DNA of 64,000 nucleotides from Candidatus Thorarchaeota archaeon MP8T_1 (GTDB taxonomy: Archaea; Asgardarchaeota; Thorarchaeia; Thorarchaeales; Thorarchaeaceae), in NCBI GenBank assembly GCA_002825465.1, contig PJER01000006.1, positions 1 through 64,000 on the forward strand. The letters are read 5' to 3'. Shown in pieces: positions 31,965 through 39,469 of the stretch. The notes beneath the pieces were generated by a model. That model was not told the DNA's origin, did no database searches, and was given only the letters and a program-made list of their open reading frames with translations. Made by a program: the position numbers and the translations under genes. Positions within the stretch are counted from its first letter, which is position 1. Each line of letters begins with the position of its first letter.

Positions 31965-31984
31965 GTTTTGTATTGACTGCAATA

Positions 31985-32128
31985 TCACTTATCGACGGTT
32001 TCCCAAGTATGACTACAACGTGGACAGCGCCACTTCTTTCTATATTTTCCACTCCCAAGCAACTCTTTTCTGACTAGAGCAGTGTCACCGAATCCACAAC
32101 GAGAGCAGACAGCTTTTTCTTTATCCAT
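31985..32128 (-). CDS. 47-residue zinc-ribbon protein
   Basis: A short ORF from ATG at 32128 to TGA at 31985 has two Cys pairs, 'VCSRCGFGDTALVRKE' and 'WRCPRCSHTWETV'. This is a complete CxxC...CxxC zinc ribbon with the conserved 'W-R-C-P-x-C' tail. It resembles small archaeal ribbon proteins that bind RNA polymerase, ribosomes or nucleic acid. It lies between tRNA-Leu and eS1. It is a good small-gene candidate on protein features alone, with no family named. Confidence 0.75.
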   Translation of the reverse strand: MDKEKAVCSRCGFGDTALVRKELLGSGKYRKKWRCPRCSHTWETVDK

Positions 32129-32318
32129 AGTGGGCAACTCACATCGAATTGTGAATGCAAGTCATATCTAGTTTTCTTGATTGTCCTATGAAAAAAGCGA
32201 ACCAAAGACAACGTTTTTATTCGACTCGTTGGATGTCCGCTCGGTTCCTGTGGCCCGACCATGGACCATTTCGTGATTCTCTGGGCAATCATATGTCCAG
32301 TGTGAGCGTGATATAACA

Positions 32319-32969
32319 ATGTCCTCAAGAAGTAGACAGACAGCGGCAAGAACTCGAGATAAATGGAAAGAGAAAACTTGGTATCAGATTCTTGCACCTG
32401 ATTATTTCGATAGCAAGGAGATAGGTACAACTCCATCTGGAAATCCAGATTTGCTGCTTGGAAGAACTGTTCAACCCACTTTATACGATCTTACAGGTGA
32501 TTTTGATAAGATTCATGTGAAGCTACGATTCAAAGTTCTTGAGGTCACAGGCCAGCAGGCAAAGACTACATTCTACGGGCATGAATGGAGTTCTGATTAT
32601 CTTCGTGGTCTTGTAAGAAGAGGTACATCCAGAATTGATTGGATTGGACCTATTCTGACAAAAGACGACTATTTGATGCGTGTTTCAGTAATTGTCTTCA
32701 CTATCATCCGTGCAAAATCTAGTCATGAGCATGCAGTCAGAAAGGCAATTGAGAAAATAATCAGGAAACATGCAAAGAAACATACTTTTGATGAATTGGT
32801 TCAAAAAGTCATTCTTGGTGATTTAGCCTCTGAAGTCTTTGATGAAGTAAAGAAAATCATACCAATTCGAGAGTGCGAGATTCGTAAGAGTAAGGTGCTC
32901 AAGGGACCTGAAGAGGTCAAAACAAGAAGAGCCAGACTCAGACGAGGTACTGCTGCAAAAGAAGAATAG
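32319..32969 (+). CDS. rps1e: Ribosomal protein eS1 (S3Ae)
   Basis: This 216-residue archaeal/eukaryotic ribosomal protein eS1 (S3Ae) is recognised by the basic N-terminus and 'KEKTWYQILAPDYFDSKEIGTT', 'GRTVQPTLYDLTGDF', 'TFYGHEWSSDYLRGLVRRGTSRIDW' and 'RECEIRKSKVLKGP'. The length and order are as in archaeal members. It lies upstream of UPF0147 and FAU-1, and the KEOPS/uS15 genes come soon after, matching the conserved ribosomal neighbourhood. Confidence 0.95.
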   Translation: MSSRSRQTAARTRDKWKEKTWYQILAPDYFDSKEIGTTPSGNPDLLLGRTVQPTLYDLTGDFDKIHVKLRFKVLEVTGQQAKTTFYGHEWSSDYLRGLVRRGTSRIDWIGPILTKDDYLMRVSVIVFTIIRAKSSHEHAVRKAIEKIIRKHAKKHTFDELVQKVILGDLASEVFDEVKKIIPIRECEIRKSKVLKGPEEVKTRRARLRRGTAAKEE

Positions 32970-32993
32970 AAGTACAAGAGATTTTGAGGGACT

Positions 32994-33359
32994 TCATTGT
33001 CCCTTCATATTTTCTAATCTATGAAGAGACTGTAGAAGTAGAACCATAAGGTTAGCAAGTTTAGTAAGTGACTCAATATCAGTTTCAGAGTCGATTAGAT
33101 CATTGAGTGCCTTCAATTTTCCCATCAACGTTTCACGAAGTTCTGGGATGAGAGTCATTACAGCTTGGGTTTCTACTTCCTCATCTGATTCCGCATAGAC
33201 TATACGTCGATCACAACGTGCACAATAAATATCCTCACCCACCTTGAATAGTGGTGAACCACATTGGGGACATGCATCAGCAAGCATTGTTGCGCCACGT
33301 CTGAGGAGATCGGCCATCTTTTTGACCGAGGTGTCATTTTTATCGTCCATTGTAAACAC
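32994..33359 (-). CDS. Sjogren/scleroderma autoantigen 1-like zinc-ribbon protein
   Basis: This 121-residue protein has the family core 'MADLLRRGATMLADACPQCGSPLFKVGEDIYCARCDRRIVYA', a zinc ribbon with two CxxC pairs, followed by an Asp/Glu-rich helical tail ('ETEDIESLTKLANLMVLLLQSL'-like segments). It is the archaeal autoantigen p27 (COG1645) group with unknown biochemical role. The gene is convergent with eS1 and divergent from UPF0147. The core is conserved in archaea and eukaryotes. Confidence 0.8.
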   Translation of the reverse strand: MFTMDDKNDTSVKKMADLLRRGATMLADACPQCGSPLFKVGEDIYCARCDRRIVYAESDEEVETQAVMTLIPELRETLMGKLKALNDLIDSETDIESLTKLANLMVLLLQSLHRLENMKGQ

Positions 33360-33488
33360 TGGATGAGATTATTGCGTTCTCGATATAAGAGGTGTGCTAA
33401 TACATGTCATCAGACAAGTTGTATGCGTCATTATGAAAACGTTGATATGGTAACTAATGATGGTGGTTTTTGTTAATTCGCACTCCAT

Positions 33489-33785
33489 TTGTGCGACAAG
33501 ACTATTTCAGAGGTGAGTCCATTGGACCCCGAAACTCAAAAGAGCATTGACCAATCTAAACATCTGCTTAAGCAGATATCTGAGGATTCCTCAGTACCTA
33601 GAAACATCAGGCGTGCAGCCAATGAGGCTATTGCAGTCCTTGAAAACGACGATGACTCTCCTGCTGTGAGAGCTCAAAACGCAATATCAAATCTGGATGA
33701 ACCTGGCCAAGACCCAAATTGTCCGAATCATGCCAGAACCAAGATTTGGCACGTATGTAGCCTATTGGAGCCAATACGTGATTAG
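33489..33785 (+). CDS. UPF0147 family protein
   Basis: This 98-residue helical protein has the UPF0147 signature 'QISEDSSVPRNIRRAANEAIAVL...SPAVRAQNAISNLDEPGQDPNCPNHARTKIWHVCSLLEPI'. Its function is unknown; it is widespread in archaea. The annotated start is TTG; a GTG at 33513 would give 90 residues, nearer to family length, so the true start is uncertain. It follows eS1 and precedes FAU-1 on the same strand. Confidence 0.85.
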   Translation: MCDKTISEVSPLDPETQKSIDQSKHLLKQISEDSSVPRNIRRAANEAIAVLENDDDSPAVRAQNAISNLDEPGQDPNCPNHARTKIWHVCSLLEPIRD

Positions 33786-33873
33786 GCCAAGAGGCCTCAT
33801 CAATGAGATACAGAACCAGTCAAAACCAACTAGGTAAAGGACTGTCACCTGATGATAGGGCCTGTGTTTACCG

Positions 33874-35334
33874 ATGATTAAGGCGAGGATACGAGGAATC
33901 TATTCACAATCACTAACGCAGATAATGCTGCAGAATCATTTCGAGATGGTTCAACCAACCCCAGAAGTGGCAAGAAGATTTGGACTCCCTTTTCGTAATG
34001 ATATTCCTGATGTTGATATCTGGGATAGAAGTGACCTGCAGGGAATTGTTGCAATCGCTTACGAGTCTATTTTGAGTAAACTGACAGATGTTCTTCGAAG
34101 GAGACTTGGTGGAGTAATTACTAGGACTCCAAGAGTGGCAAAGAGTTCAATCTACAAAGGTGTTGTTCAAGGGCGAGATGAAAGAACTGGTCAGACTAGA
34201 ATCGATTTAGGTTCGATATCGGGGCTTATACCAGATAGAGGACTTCAACGAGGCCAAAATGTAATGGTCCAAATCAGAGCTCACGATTATGGTCGTAAAG
34301 CCCCTGTTTTATCTTCAAGTATAACGATTCCTGGTAGGGCTGCAGTATTATTGCCTGAACCAGTTGTAAGATTGAGCACTAAGATAAAAGATCCTGATGT
34401 TAGGCATAATCTTACTACGCTTGGTCGAAAGATACGTGAGCATGCCGACAATTGGGGAATCCTATGGAGAACATCGGCAGAAAATCTCACTGACAAAGAA
34501 CTTCAGGATGAAGTTGATGATTTGCTAGATACAACGCAACGGGTATTCAACAAGTATAACGATTTGGAATCAACTGGCATTTTATTCGAAGGAACTAGTA
34601 ATGCAGATATCGAATTCCCAGCTGAAGTGAAAGAGGCGCTTGATAAGACTCGTGCGAAAATCAAGCCTACAATTAAGTACCATCATTTCTACAAGAGTGC
34701 AGGATATACATCATTGGTAGACCTTGCTGAGATGATTATTGAGGATCGTCCAGAAGAACGAAAATACATCACCTCAAAATTAGAGAAAATCATATCAAGA
34801 GATATTCCTCGAGTTGATGATCCGGTTAATATTGAACATGTAAAACTAGATGGGAGAAATATAGTCCTTGCACGGGGCAGAGTCATTGAAACCACATCGA
34901 ATGGATTTGTGATACGACGCCAATTCAGACATACAAATCGAAAACTCAAGCTTGTAAAGGAATATCCAGATGATGTAGATGTAGTCGGAGATGAAGGAGA
35001 TTATGCTTTGACTCATGTGATTCCAGGAAGTCTTACTCTTTTCACAAATTATTATTCTAAAACAGATGAGCTGAAAGGTACCTACGCGAATATCAATACT
35101 GGAGTAGAGGTGTATCCAAGTAATGGAACAAGCCCAGGAAAGATTCGATATGTGGATCTTGAGATTGATGTTGTAAGAGCTCCTGCAGATCAACCACCAC
35201 GAATAATCGATCAACATCTACTCAAACGAGCTGTTCAACGCGGTTTCATTACAGAAGAAGTGGCGGAATTATCACGAACTAAAGCAAAAGCAGTAGCAGA
35301 ACAAATGGATGAAGGATTAATTCCTTTCAGTTGA
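33874..35334 (+). CDS. fau-1: FAU-1-like RNase E/G family RNA-binding protein with DUF402
   Basis: This 486-residue protein has an N-terminal RNase E/G-like segment ('ARIRGIYSQSLTQIML', 'GVVQGRDERTGQTRIDLGSISGLIP') with an S1-like barrel, a central part ('LLDTTQRVFNKY', 'IKYHHFYKSAGYTSLVDLAEMII') and a C-terminal DUF402 domain ('GDYALTHVIPGSLTLFTNYYSKTDELKGTYANINTGVEVYP'). This is the architecture of FAU-1, which binds AU-rich RNA. It overlaps the stop region of the convergent pcc1 by 18 nt. Confidence 0.9.
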   Translation: MIKARIRGIYSQSLTQIMLQNHFEMVQPTPEVARRFGLPFRNDIPDVDIWDRSDLQGIVAIAYESILSKLTDVLRRRLGGVITRTPRVAKSSIYKGVVQGRDERTGQTRIDLGSISGLIPDRGLQRGQNVMVQIRAHDYGRKAPVLSSSITIPGRAAVLLPEPVVRLSTKIKDPDVRHNLTTLGRKIREHADNWGILWRTSAENLTDKELQDEVDDLLDTTQRVFNKYNDLESTGILFEGTSNADIEFPAEVKEALDKTRAKIKPTIKYHHFYKSAGYTSLVDLAEMIIEDRPEERKYITSKLEKIISRDIPRVDDPVNIEHVKLDGRNIVLARGRVIETTSNGFVIRRQFRHTNRKLKLVKEYPDDVDVVGDEGDYALTHVIPGSLTLFTNYYSKTDELKGTYANINTGVEVYPSNGTSPGKIRYVDLEIDVVRAPADQPPRIIDQHLLKRAVQRGFITEEVAELSRTKAKAVAEQMDEGLIPFS

Positions 35335-35562
35335 TTGAGAAGTTCTAAGTGATAAGTCAATTGCGCTCATAATGTCCTCAATGGTCGCACCAAGACTGTT
35401 TATGTTTCGTTCACATTTTATAGTGATTAGCAGCTTCGTTCCTTCAATTGCGCAATTAATTGACAACCCGGGTGGAAGTGGTGTATTATCCGGAGAGATG
35501 GCTTCGAGTATTTGCTTAGCCAGAGTAGATGAACGAAAATCAAGTTTGATTGTCGCAATCAT
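35317..35562 (-). CDS. pcc1: KEOPS subunit Pcc1
   Basis: This 81-residue dimerisation subunit of KEOPS has the alternating pattern 'MIATIKLDFRSSTLAKQILEAISPDN', 'INCAIEGTKLLITIKCERNINSLGATIEDIMSAIDLSLRT', typical of Pcc1. In KEOPS it links two Kae1 subunits for tRNA t6A37 synthesis. The start overlaps the RecJ-like stop by 4 nt, so the two are translationally coupled. Kae1 and Bud32 lie about 2 kb upstream on the same strand. Confidence 0.9.
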   Translation of the reverse strand: MIATIKLDFRSSTLAKQILEAISPDNTPLPPGLSINCAIEGTKLLITIKCERNINSLGATIEDIMSAIDLSLRTSQSTERN

Positions 35563-36887
35563 TTCGGACTGTCACCCTTGTTCAATTGAACGATTTTCTC
35601 AAGAGATGTATTTTTCATTTCTTCATTTCCAATGATTGTAATTGAGTTGTGAGATGAGGCTCTCAGTCTAATGTCACTGGAAAGGAATTCATAAAGTACT
35701 TTCTTAACATTCAATTCAATTGACGGCCAAACAATCGTAAATACCTCATTATTATCTAAAGCTACAGGACGGGTCTTGTCTACAATACCAGATTCCAATG
35801 CAATACGACCCACTTCAGGGAGAAGTTCTGTCTTAGTGCCTTTTAGTGATACTGTTGTAGTTGTTGTTGTTGAATCACCCTGCAGATTTGCTTCAAGACG
35901 TTGAACAGTGAATATCACTTCCTTGTGAAAGCTAATATGACTGTCAATTAGTCCACGCAATACTCTACTACGGTCTCCAAGAAGAATCCCAATCAATGCA
36001 CCTAGTTCATTTAATGACCAAGCAGTCGCCCCAATTGTATCTAATCCTGAAACATATCTTAATGGGCTATTCTCACGTTCTAGTGTGAGTGTGTAATCAG
36101 TACCTAATAGAAGAGGGATTATTGTTGGATCTATTTCCATCGTAAGTACTGATGTTAGACGCTGAGCTTCGGAAGTACTTAGATTGCTTATAGGAGCTCT
36201 GAGTTTTTGTATCGGTATTTCAGCATCATTCAGAATCTTGTCACATGCCTCTTGATGTCCACTTATTGCTGGTATATACGGACGTGTATTGAAACGTAAT
36301 GCTTCATCAAGTGGAAGGGTTGTGGCTCCAAAGAGCTTGAACCCCTTTCGTTCCTCTATCAAATTCTTGCCTTGAGCAAGATCAATGACATCTTTTCCAG
36401 CACCTGTTTTAGGGCTCTTCAGTCCTTCTGTAAGTAATGAACCTGCAGCAGACATTTGGAGTATGTAATCAGTTGGTTCTACTAGTGATTTAGAAAAAAC
36501 ATACCCAGCTGCTGGAATGGTAGAATCCGTACCAAGCATGAATGTTTCAATCTGTTCAGATTCTACGGCACCTCCAATGAGTAAGGGATATCCAGAACCT
36601 TTCTTGAGCCGCTTCTTGCCGCAAACATCTATTCCTACCAAAATCATAGCTGAAGAGTCGTAGGTTTCTTTGAGTCGATTTAGATCGTCAATTGTCATAG
36701 TAGGTGTTGAAGGTACAATATGATATAGAACATTCATTCTTGAAAGTGTCTGAGAAATGACCGCGCTAGCAATAATAGATTCTATGTAGGGGGAGGTTAC
36801 TATAATATTCTGGTCTTTGGCTTTGAAATCTATAGTTTTGCATACCTTCTCCAAAGTCTTTAGAGAGGGTGCTTTTTTCGCTGTCAT
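35559..36887 (-). CDS. RecJ-like (DHH-superfamily) protein with degenerate active site
   Basis: This 442-residue protein sits in the conserved slot uS15-RecJ-pcc1, where archaea carry a RecJ-like DHH phosphoesterase. The fold pattern is recognisable ('QNIIVTSPYIESIIASAVISQTLSRMNVLYHIVP', 'AMILVGIDVCGKKRL', 'SGLDTIGATAWSLNELGALIGILLGDRS'). However, the D-H-D and DHH metal motifs are not visible: where DHH is expected the sequence is DVCGKK. A non-catalytic, structural role (for example with GINS, as RecJ homologues do) is more likely than nuclease activity. The identification rests mainly on position and secondary pattern. Confidence 0.72.
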   Translation of the reverse strand: MTAKKAPSLKTLEKVCKTIDFKAKDQNIIVTSPYIESIIASAVISQTLSRMNVLYHIVPSTPTMTIDDLNRLKETYDSSAMILVGIDVCGKKRLKKGSGYPLLIGGAVESEQIETFMLGTDSTIPAAGYVFSKSLVEPTDYILQMSAAGSLLTEGLKSPKTGAGKDVIDLAQGKNLIEERKGFKLFGATTLPLDEALRFNTRPYIPAISGHQEACDKILNDAEIPIQKLRAPISNLSTSEAQRLTSVLTMEIDPTIIPLLLGTDYTLTLERENSPLRYVSGLDTIGATAWSLNELGALIGILLGDRSRVLRGLIDSHISFHKEVIFTVQRLEANLQGDSTTTTTTVSLKGTKTELLPEVGRIALESGIVDKTRPVALDNNEVFTIVWPSIELNVKKVLYEFLSSDIRLRASSHNSITIIGNEEMKNTSLEKIVQLNKGDSPK

Positions 36888-36928
36888 GCTCTTCTCAAAA
36901 GAATAGAGATGTGTTGTGCATGATAAAA

Positions 36929-37390
36929 CTATCTCAAGAGAATAGCAGCTTGATCAGGACTGTATTTCCAATCTGCTGGGAGAACTCTCTTCTTCCTATA
37001 GTACTTTGAGAGTCTGTGTATCTTACTTTCTACAAGCTGAAGACCACGTTTTGAAACAAAATCCTTCTTGTTTTCTTCCATGTGCCTTCGAATAGTTGCA
37101 GCCTTGGCAATCATATTTCTCAAGTCTTCTGGAACGTTTCGTTCGAGGCTATTTTCACGGATGATATCCATTACTTTCTTACCCGCGATTACCTTCACAA
37201 GAGGAACACCATACTGGTCACGGAGAATCATACCAATCATAGAGGGAGTATTTCCAGTCTTTGCCAGCTCAATCACTTTCTCTTCCACCCACTTAGCGTC
37301 CTTCTCCTTATCCATCCATTCAGGTATGCGCAGTGTTGAAGGGCGATTGCTACCGGATTGGCCTTTTCGTCGTGTGTGCATTCTTGCCAT
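36929..37390 (-). CDS. rps15: Ribosomal protein uS15
   Basis: This is archaeal uS15 with an N-terminal extension: 'MARMHTRRKGQSGSNRPSTL...WVEEKVIELAKTGNTPSMIGMILRDQYGVP' and the core 'IRRHMEENKKDFVSKRGLQLVESKIHRLSKYYRK'. The reading frame stays open 51 nt further upstream, but the ATG at 37390 gives the standard MARMHTRRKG start. A TATA box at 37456-37464 leaves a leader of proper length. It is upstream of the RecJ-like and pcc1 genes. Confidence 0.95.
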   Translation of the reverse strand: MARMHTRRKGQSGSNRPSTLRIPEWMDKEKDAKWVEEKVIELAKTGNTPSMIGMILRDQYGVPLVKVIAGKKVMDIIRENSLERNVPEDLRNMIAKAATIRRHMEENKKDFVSKRGLQLVESKIHRLSKYYRKKRVLPADWKYSPDQAAILLR

Positions 37391-37455
37391 CGGAAATACC
37401 TCTAGATTATCTATTATCCCAAAAGTATGGGTCTGCCTCACGCGCTATTGCTGTT

Positions 37456-37464
37456 GATATAAAG
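37456..37464 (-). promoter_or_regulatory. Candidate TATA box for rps15
   Basis: The minus strand reads CTTTATATC about 65 nt upstream of the chosen uS15 start. This places a transcription start near 37434 and argues against the longer start at 37441, which would lie within the core promoter. Identified by match to the archaeal consensus. Confidence 0.55.
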
Positions 37465-37480
37465 ATTGCCTTGTGGTGAA

Positions 37481-38122
37481 CTAATGGTATCGTCCTCGCT
37501 CACGAATCTCTTTCATTCGAGAGAGAATTTCTTTTGAATCAGATCCCATGATTTGTGAGTATCCCTTGATTGTAGCATCAAGCATGAGTTCCTGTAAATC
37601 CCAGTGAGTGGTTTCAAGGGCTCTGTGAATGAGATGAAGATCCACTCCTTTCATTTCAACTGTCGCATTCATCTCAGAGAGACCAAAGTCTACGAGCCAA
37701 AGCCTAGACTTTGAATCAATGAGTACATTACTGGTGGTGGGGTCTCCATGTACAACATCCCCTTTGTGTAACATTGCAATAGATTGTCCAAACTTGATAC
37801 AGAATCTTCCAAGCTTATCTTCAGAAAGTTCATTGACGAGAAGCTTGAGCTGGGTACCTTCAATATAGTCCATCAGAATTGTGAAATCAGTCATGTCCAT
37901 TGCATAAACAGCAGGAGTTCTAACGCCTAATGAACGAGCAACAGATAACATCTTACATTCTCTGGTGGTTCGAGTTTTTCTAAGTTGTACATCAATGTCT
38001 ACAAGGAGGTATGGTTTTGACTGACGCCATTTTAGAGCAAATGGCTGATTCCACCGCTCTACTTTCAGAATCACTGATTCAGCGCCTCGAGCGATAAGCT
38101 CATTCATCGTTATGTCCTCCAA
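37481..38122 (-). CDS. bud32: KEOPS kinase/ATPase Bud32
   Basis: This 213-residue atypical protein kinase has 'RGAESVILKVE' (glycine-poor loop), 'RTTRECKMLSVARSLGVRTPAVYAMDMTDFTILMDYIEG' (helix alphaC and hinge), 'VVHGDPTTSNVLI' (catalytic Asp and Asn) and 'LWLVDFGLSE' (DFG). It ends with a basic tail. It acts as an ATPase that drives Kae1 in t6A synthesis. The start overlaps the kae1 stop by 13 nt; here the two are separate proteins rather than the Kae1-Bud32 fusion found in some archaea. Confidence 0.95.
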   Translation of the reverse strand: MEDITMNELIARGAESVILKVERWNQPFALKWRQSKPYLLVDIDVQLRKTRTTRECKMLSVARSLGVRTPAVYAMDMTDFTILMDYIEGTQLKLLVNELSEDKLGRFCIKFGQSIAMLHKGDVVHGDPTTSNVLIDSKSRLWLVDFGLSEMNATVEMKGVDLHLIHRALETTHWDLQELMLDATIKGYSQIMGSDSKEILSRMKEIRERGRYH

Positions 38123-39102
38123 AGGATATCTTGTTCATCAGTTCGCCATTTTGGTAAAACTTGTGATTCGTTAATCTCAATCCGATGTCCAGCTTGATAC
38201 TGAAGTATCCCATTCCATGCAATCATTGCACCTTGATCCCCAGCTAGAGAAGGAGAAACCCTGTGAAATTTAGCACTATGTCGTTCTGAAACTCCTTCTA
38301 GTATCTCCGTTAGACGATTATTCCGAGCTACACCGCCTGTAAGTAGGAGTTCATGTTTCTTTGTGTGAGCAATGGCTCTCTCTGCAATTTCTGCCAACAT
38401 GCCAAAAGCAGTTTCTTGAACACTATGACATATATCAGGAATGGAAACACCTTCACTATGCAGTTTCTTAGCAGCCGTTAACATTCCAGAATAGCTCAGG
38501 TCCATTCCTTTTACTGAATAGGGAAGTGTATGGAATTCATTACCCTGTTTTGCTAATTTCTCCACAATAGGACCTGCTGGGAAACTCATCCCAAGTTCAC
38601 GACCTAAGACATCCAACATATTACCAATGGCAATATCTAGAGTTTCGCCAAAAGTCCTGAATCGACCTCCAGCGAATGCAATTACCTGAGTATTTCCTCC
38701 AGAAACATACACTGTGACAGGGTCCTCATAACCTGACTCAAGACAGCCGATTTCAATGTGAGCTACACAGTGATTCACATCCACAAGAGGAACATTAAGT
38801 TTCAAGGCTAATGTGCGTGCCATAGTAGCAGTAGTACGTAGACAAGGACCTAATCCAGGACCTCTGGAAAAAGCAACGAGATTGATTTCATCATAACTGA
38901 TTCCAGCCTTCTCTATTGCAGACTGAATTAGTTCGGGACCTAAATCCGAATGATGTCTACTTGCCTCTCTTGGATGAATGCCACCCTGTTCAGGTTGTAG
39001 CATGTCCCATTCATTTGAGAGCACATCTCCTTCATCTGTGACGATTCCTGCACCAAATGAATGAGCTGTCCCTTCAAGCCCAAGGCAGAATAGTACCATC
39101 AT
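38110..39102 (-). CDS. kae1: KEOPS t6A synthase Kae1 (TsaD family)
   Basis: This 330-residue enzyme transfers threonylcarbamoyl to A37 of ANN-decoding tRNAs. Key parts are 'LGLEGTAHSFGAGI', 'AFSRGPGLGPCLRTTATMARTLAL', the metal motif 'DVNHCVAHIEIG' (two His four residues apart), 'VYVSGGNTQVIAF', 'GNMLDVLGRELGMSFPAG' and 'LLTGGVARNNRLTEIL'. All are intact. It starts the bud32 pair; Cgi121 was not found in the window. Confidence 0.96.
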   Translation of the reverse strand: MMVLFCLGLEGTAHSFGAGIVTDEGDVLSNEWDMLQPEQGGIHPREASRHHSDLGPELIQSAIEKAGISYDEINLVAFSRGPGLGPCLRTTATMARTLALKLNVPLVDVNHCVAHIEIGCLESGYEDPVTVYVSGGNTQVIAFAGGRFRTFGETLDIAIGNMLDVLGRELGMSFPAGPIVEKLAKQGNEFHTLPYSVKGMDLSYSGMLTAAKKLHSEGVSIPDICHSVQETAFGMLAEIAERAIAHTKKHELLLTGGVARNNRLTEILEGVSERHSAKFHRVSPSLAGDQGAMIAWNGILQYQAGHRIEINESQVLPKWRTDEQDILWRT

Positions 39103-39194
39103 TATTACCTTCTATCATAATTGCAGATATGTACGAGTTATCATTGCAAATTGACTCTTTCGTTGAAGTACACAAGAAATCTCATGGAGCAAAG

Positions 39195-39204
39195 GCTTTA
39201 TAAT
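39195..39204 (+). promoter_or_regulatory. Candidate TATA box for the Sm-like gene
   Basis: The plus strand reads GCTTTATAAT, one of the clearest archaeal TATA boxes here, about 40 nt before the GTG start of the Sm-like protein. It lies in the kae1-SmAP divergent gap. The predicted leader is about 15 nt and holds the GAGAGGTG ribosome site. Confidence 0.65.
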
Positions 39205-39238
39205 GCTCACAAAGGGCAACACTTGAGAGGTGCATCCT

Positions 39239-39466
39239 GTGTCCGAAAAAATGCCCATAAAAGCTCTTGAACAGCAACTCAATGATGTAATCTCCGTTAA
39301 GCTCAAGGACCAGAGAATATTCCGAGGACACTTGACAAGATGTGATATGTACATGAATCTCACTCTTGCTGATGCAGAAGAGCTTGAAAATAATGAAATA
39401 AAAGCCAAGTATGGCCAAGTTCTGATTCGAGGAAACAATATCCTTTGGATACAAATACCATCGTAG
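39239..39466 (+). CDS. Sm-like archaeal protein (LSm)
   Basis: This roughly 75-residue Sm fold has Sm1 'LEQQLNDVISVKLKDQRIFRGHLTRCDMYMNLTLADAEEL' and Sm2 'YGQVLIRGNNILWIQI'. It forms a heptameric ring that binds U-rich RNA. The GTG at 39239 follows GAGAGGTG by a good distance and gives MSEKMPIKALEQ; an upstream GTG at 39230 falls inside that site and is less likely. A monocistronic unit with its own TATA box. Confidence 0.93.
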   Translation: MSEKMPIKALEQQLNDVISVKLKDQRIFRGHLTRCDMYMNLTLADAEELENNEIKAKYGQVLIRGNNILWIQIPS

Positions 39467-39469
39467 AAA

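Noticed and set aside
32130..32318. Possible C/D-box or other small RNA upstream of eS1
   Set aside because: A TATA-like GTTTTTATTC and short complementary runs are present, but no RTGATGA C box with a paired CTGA D box was seen.
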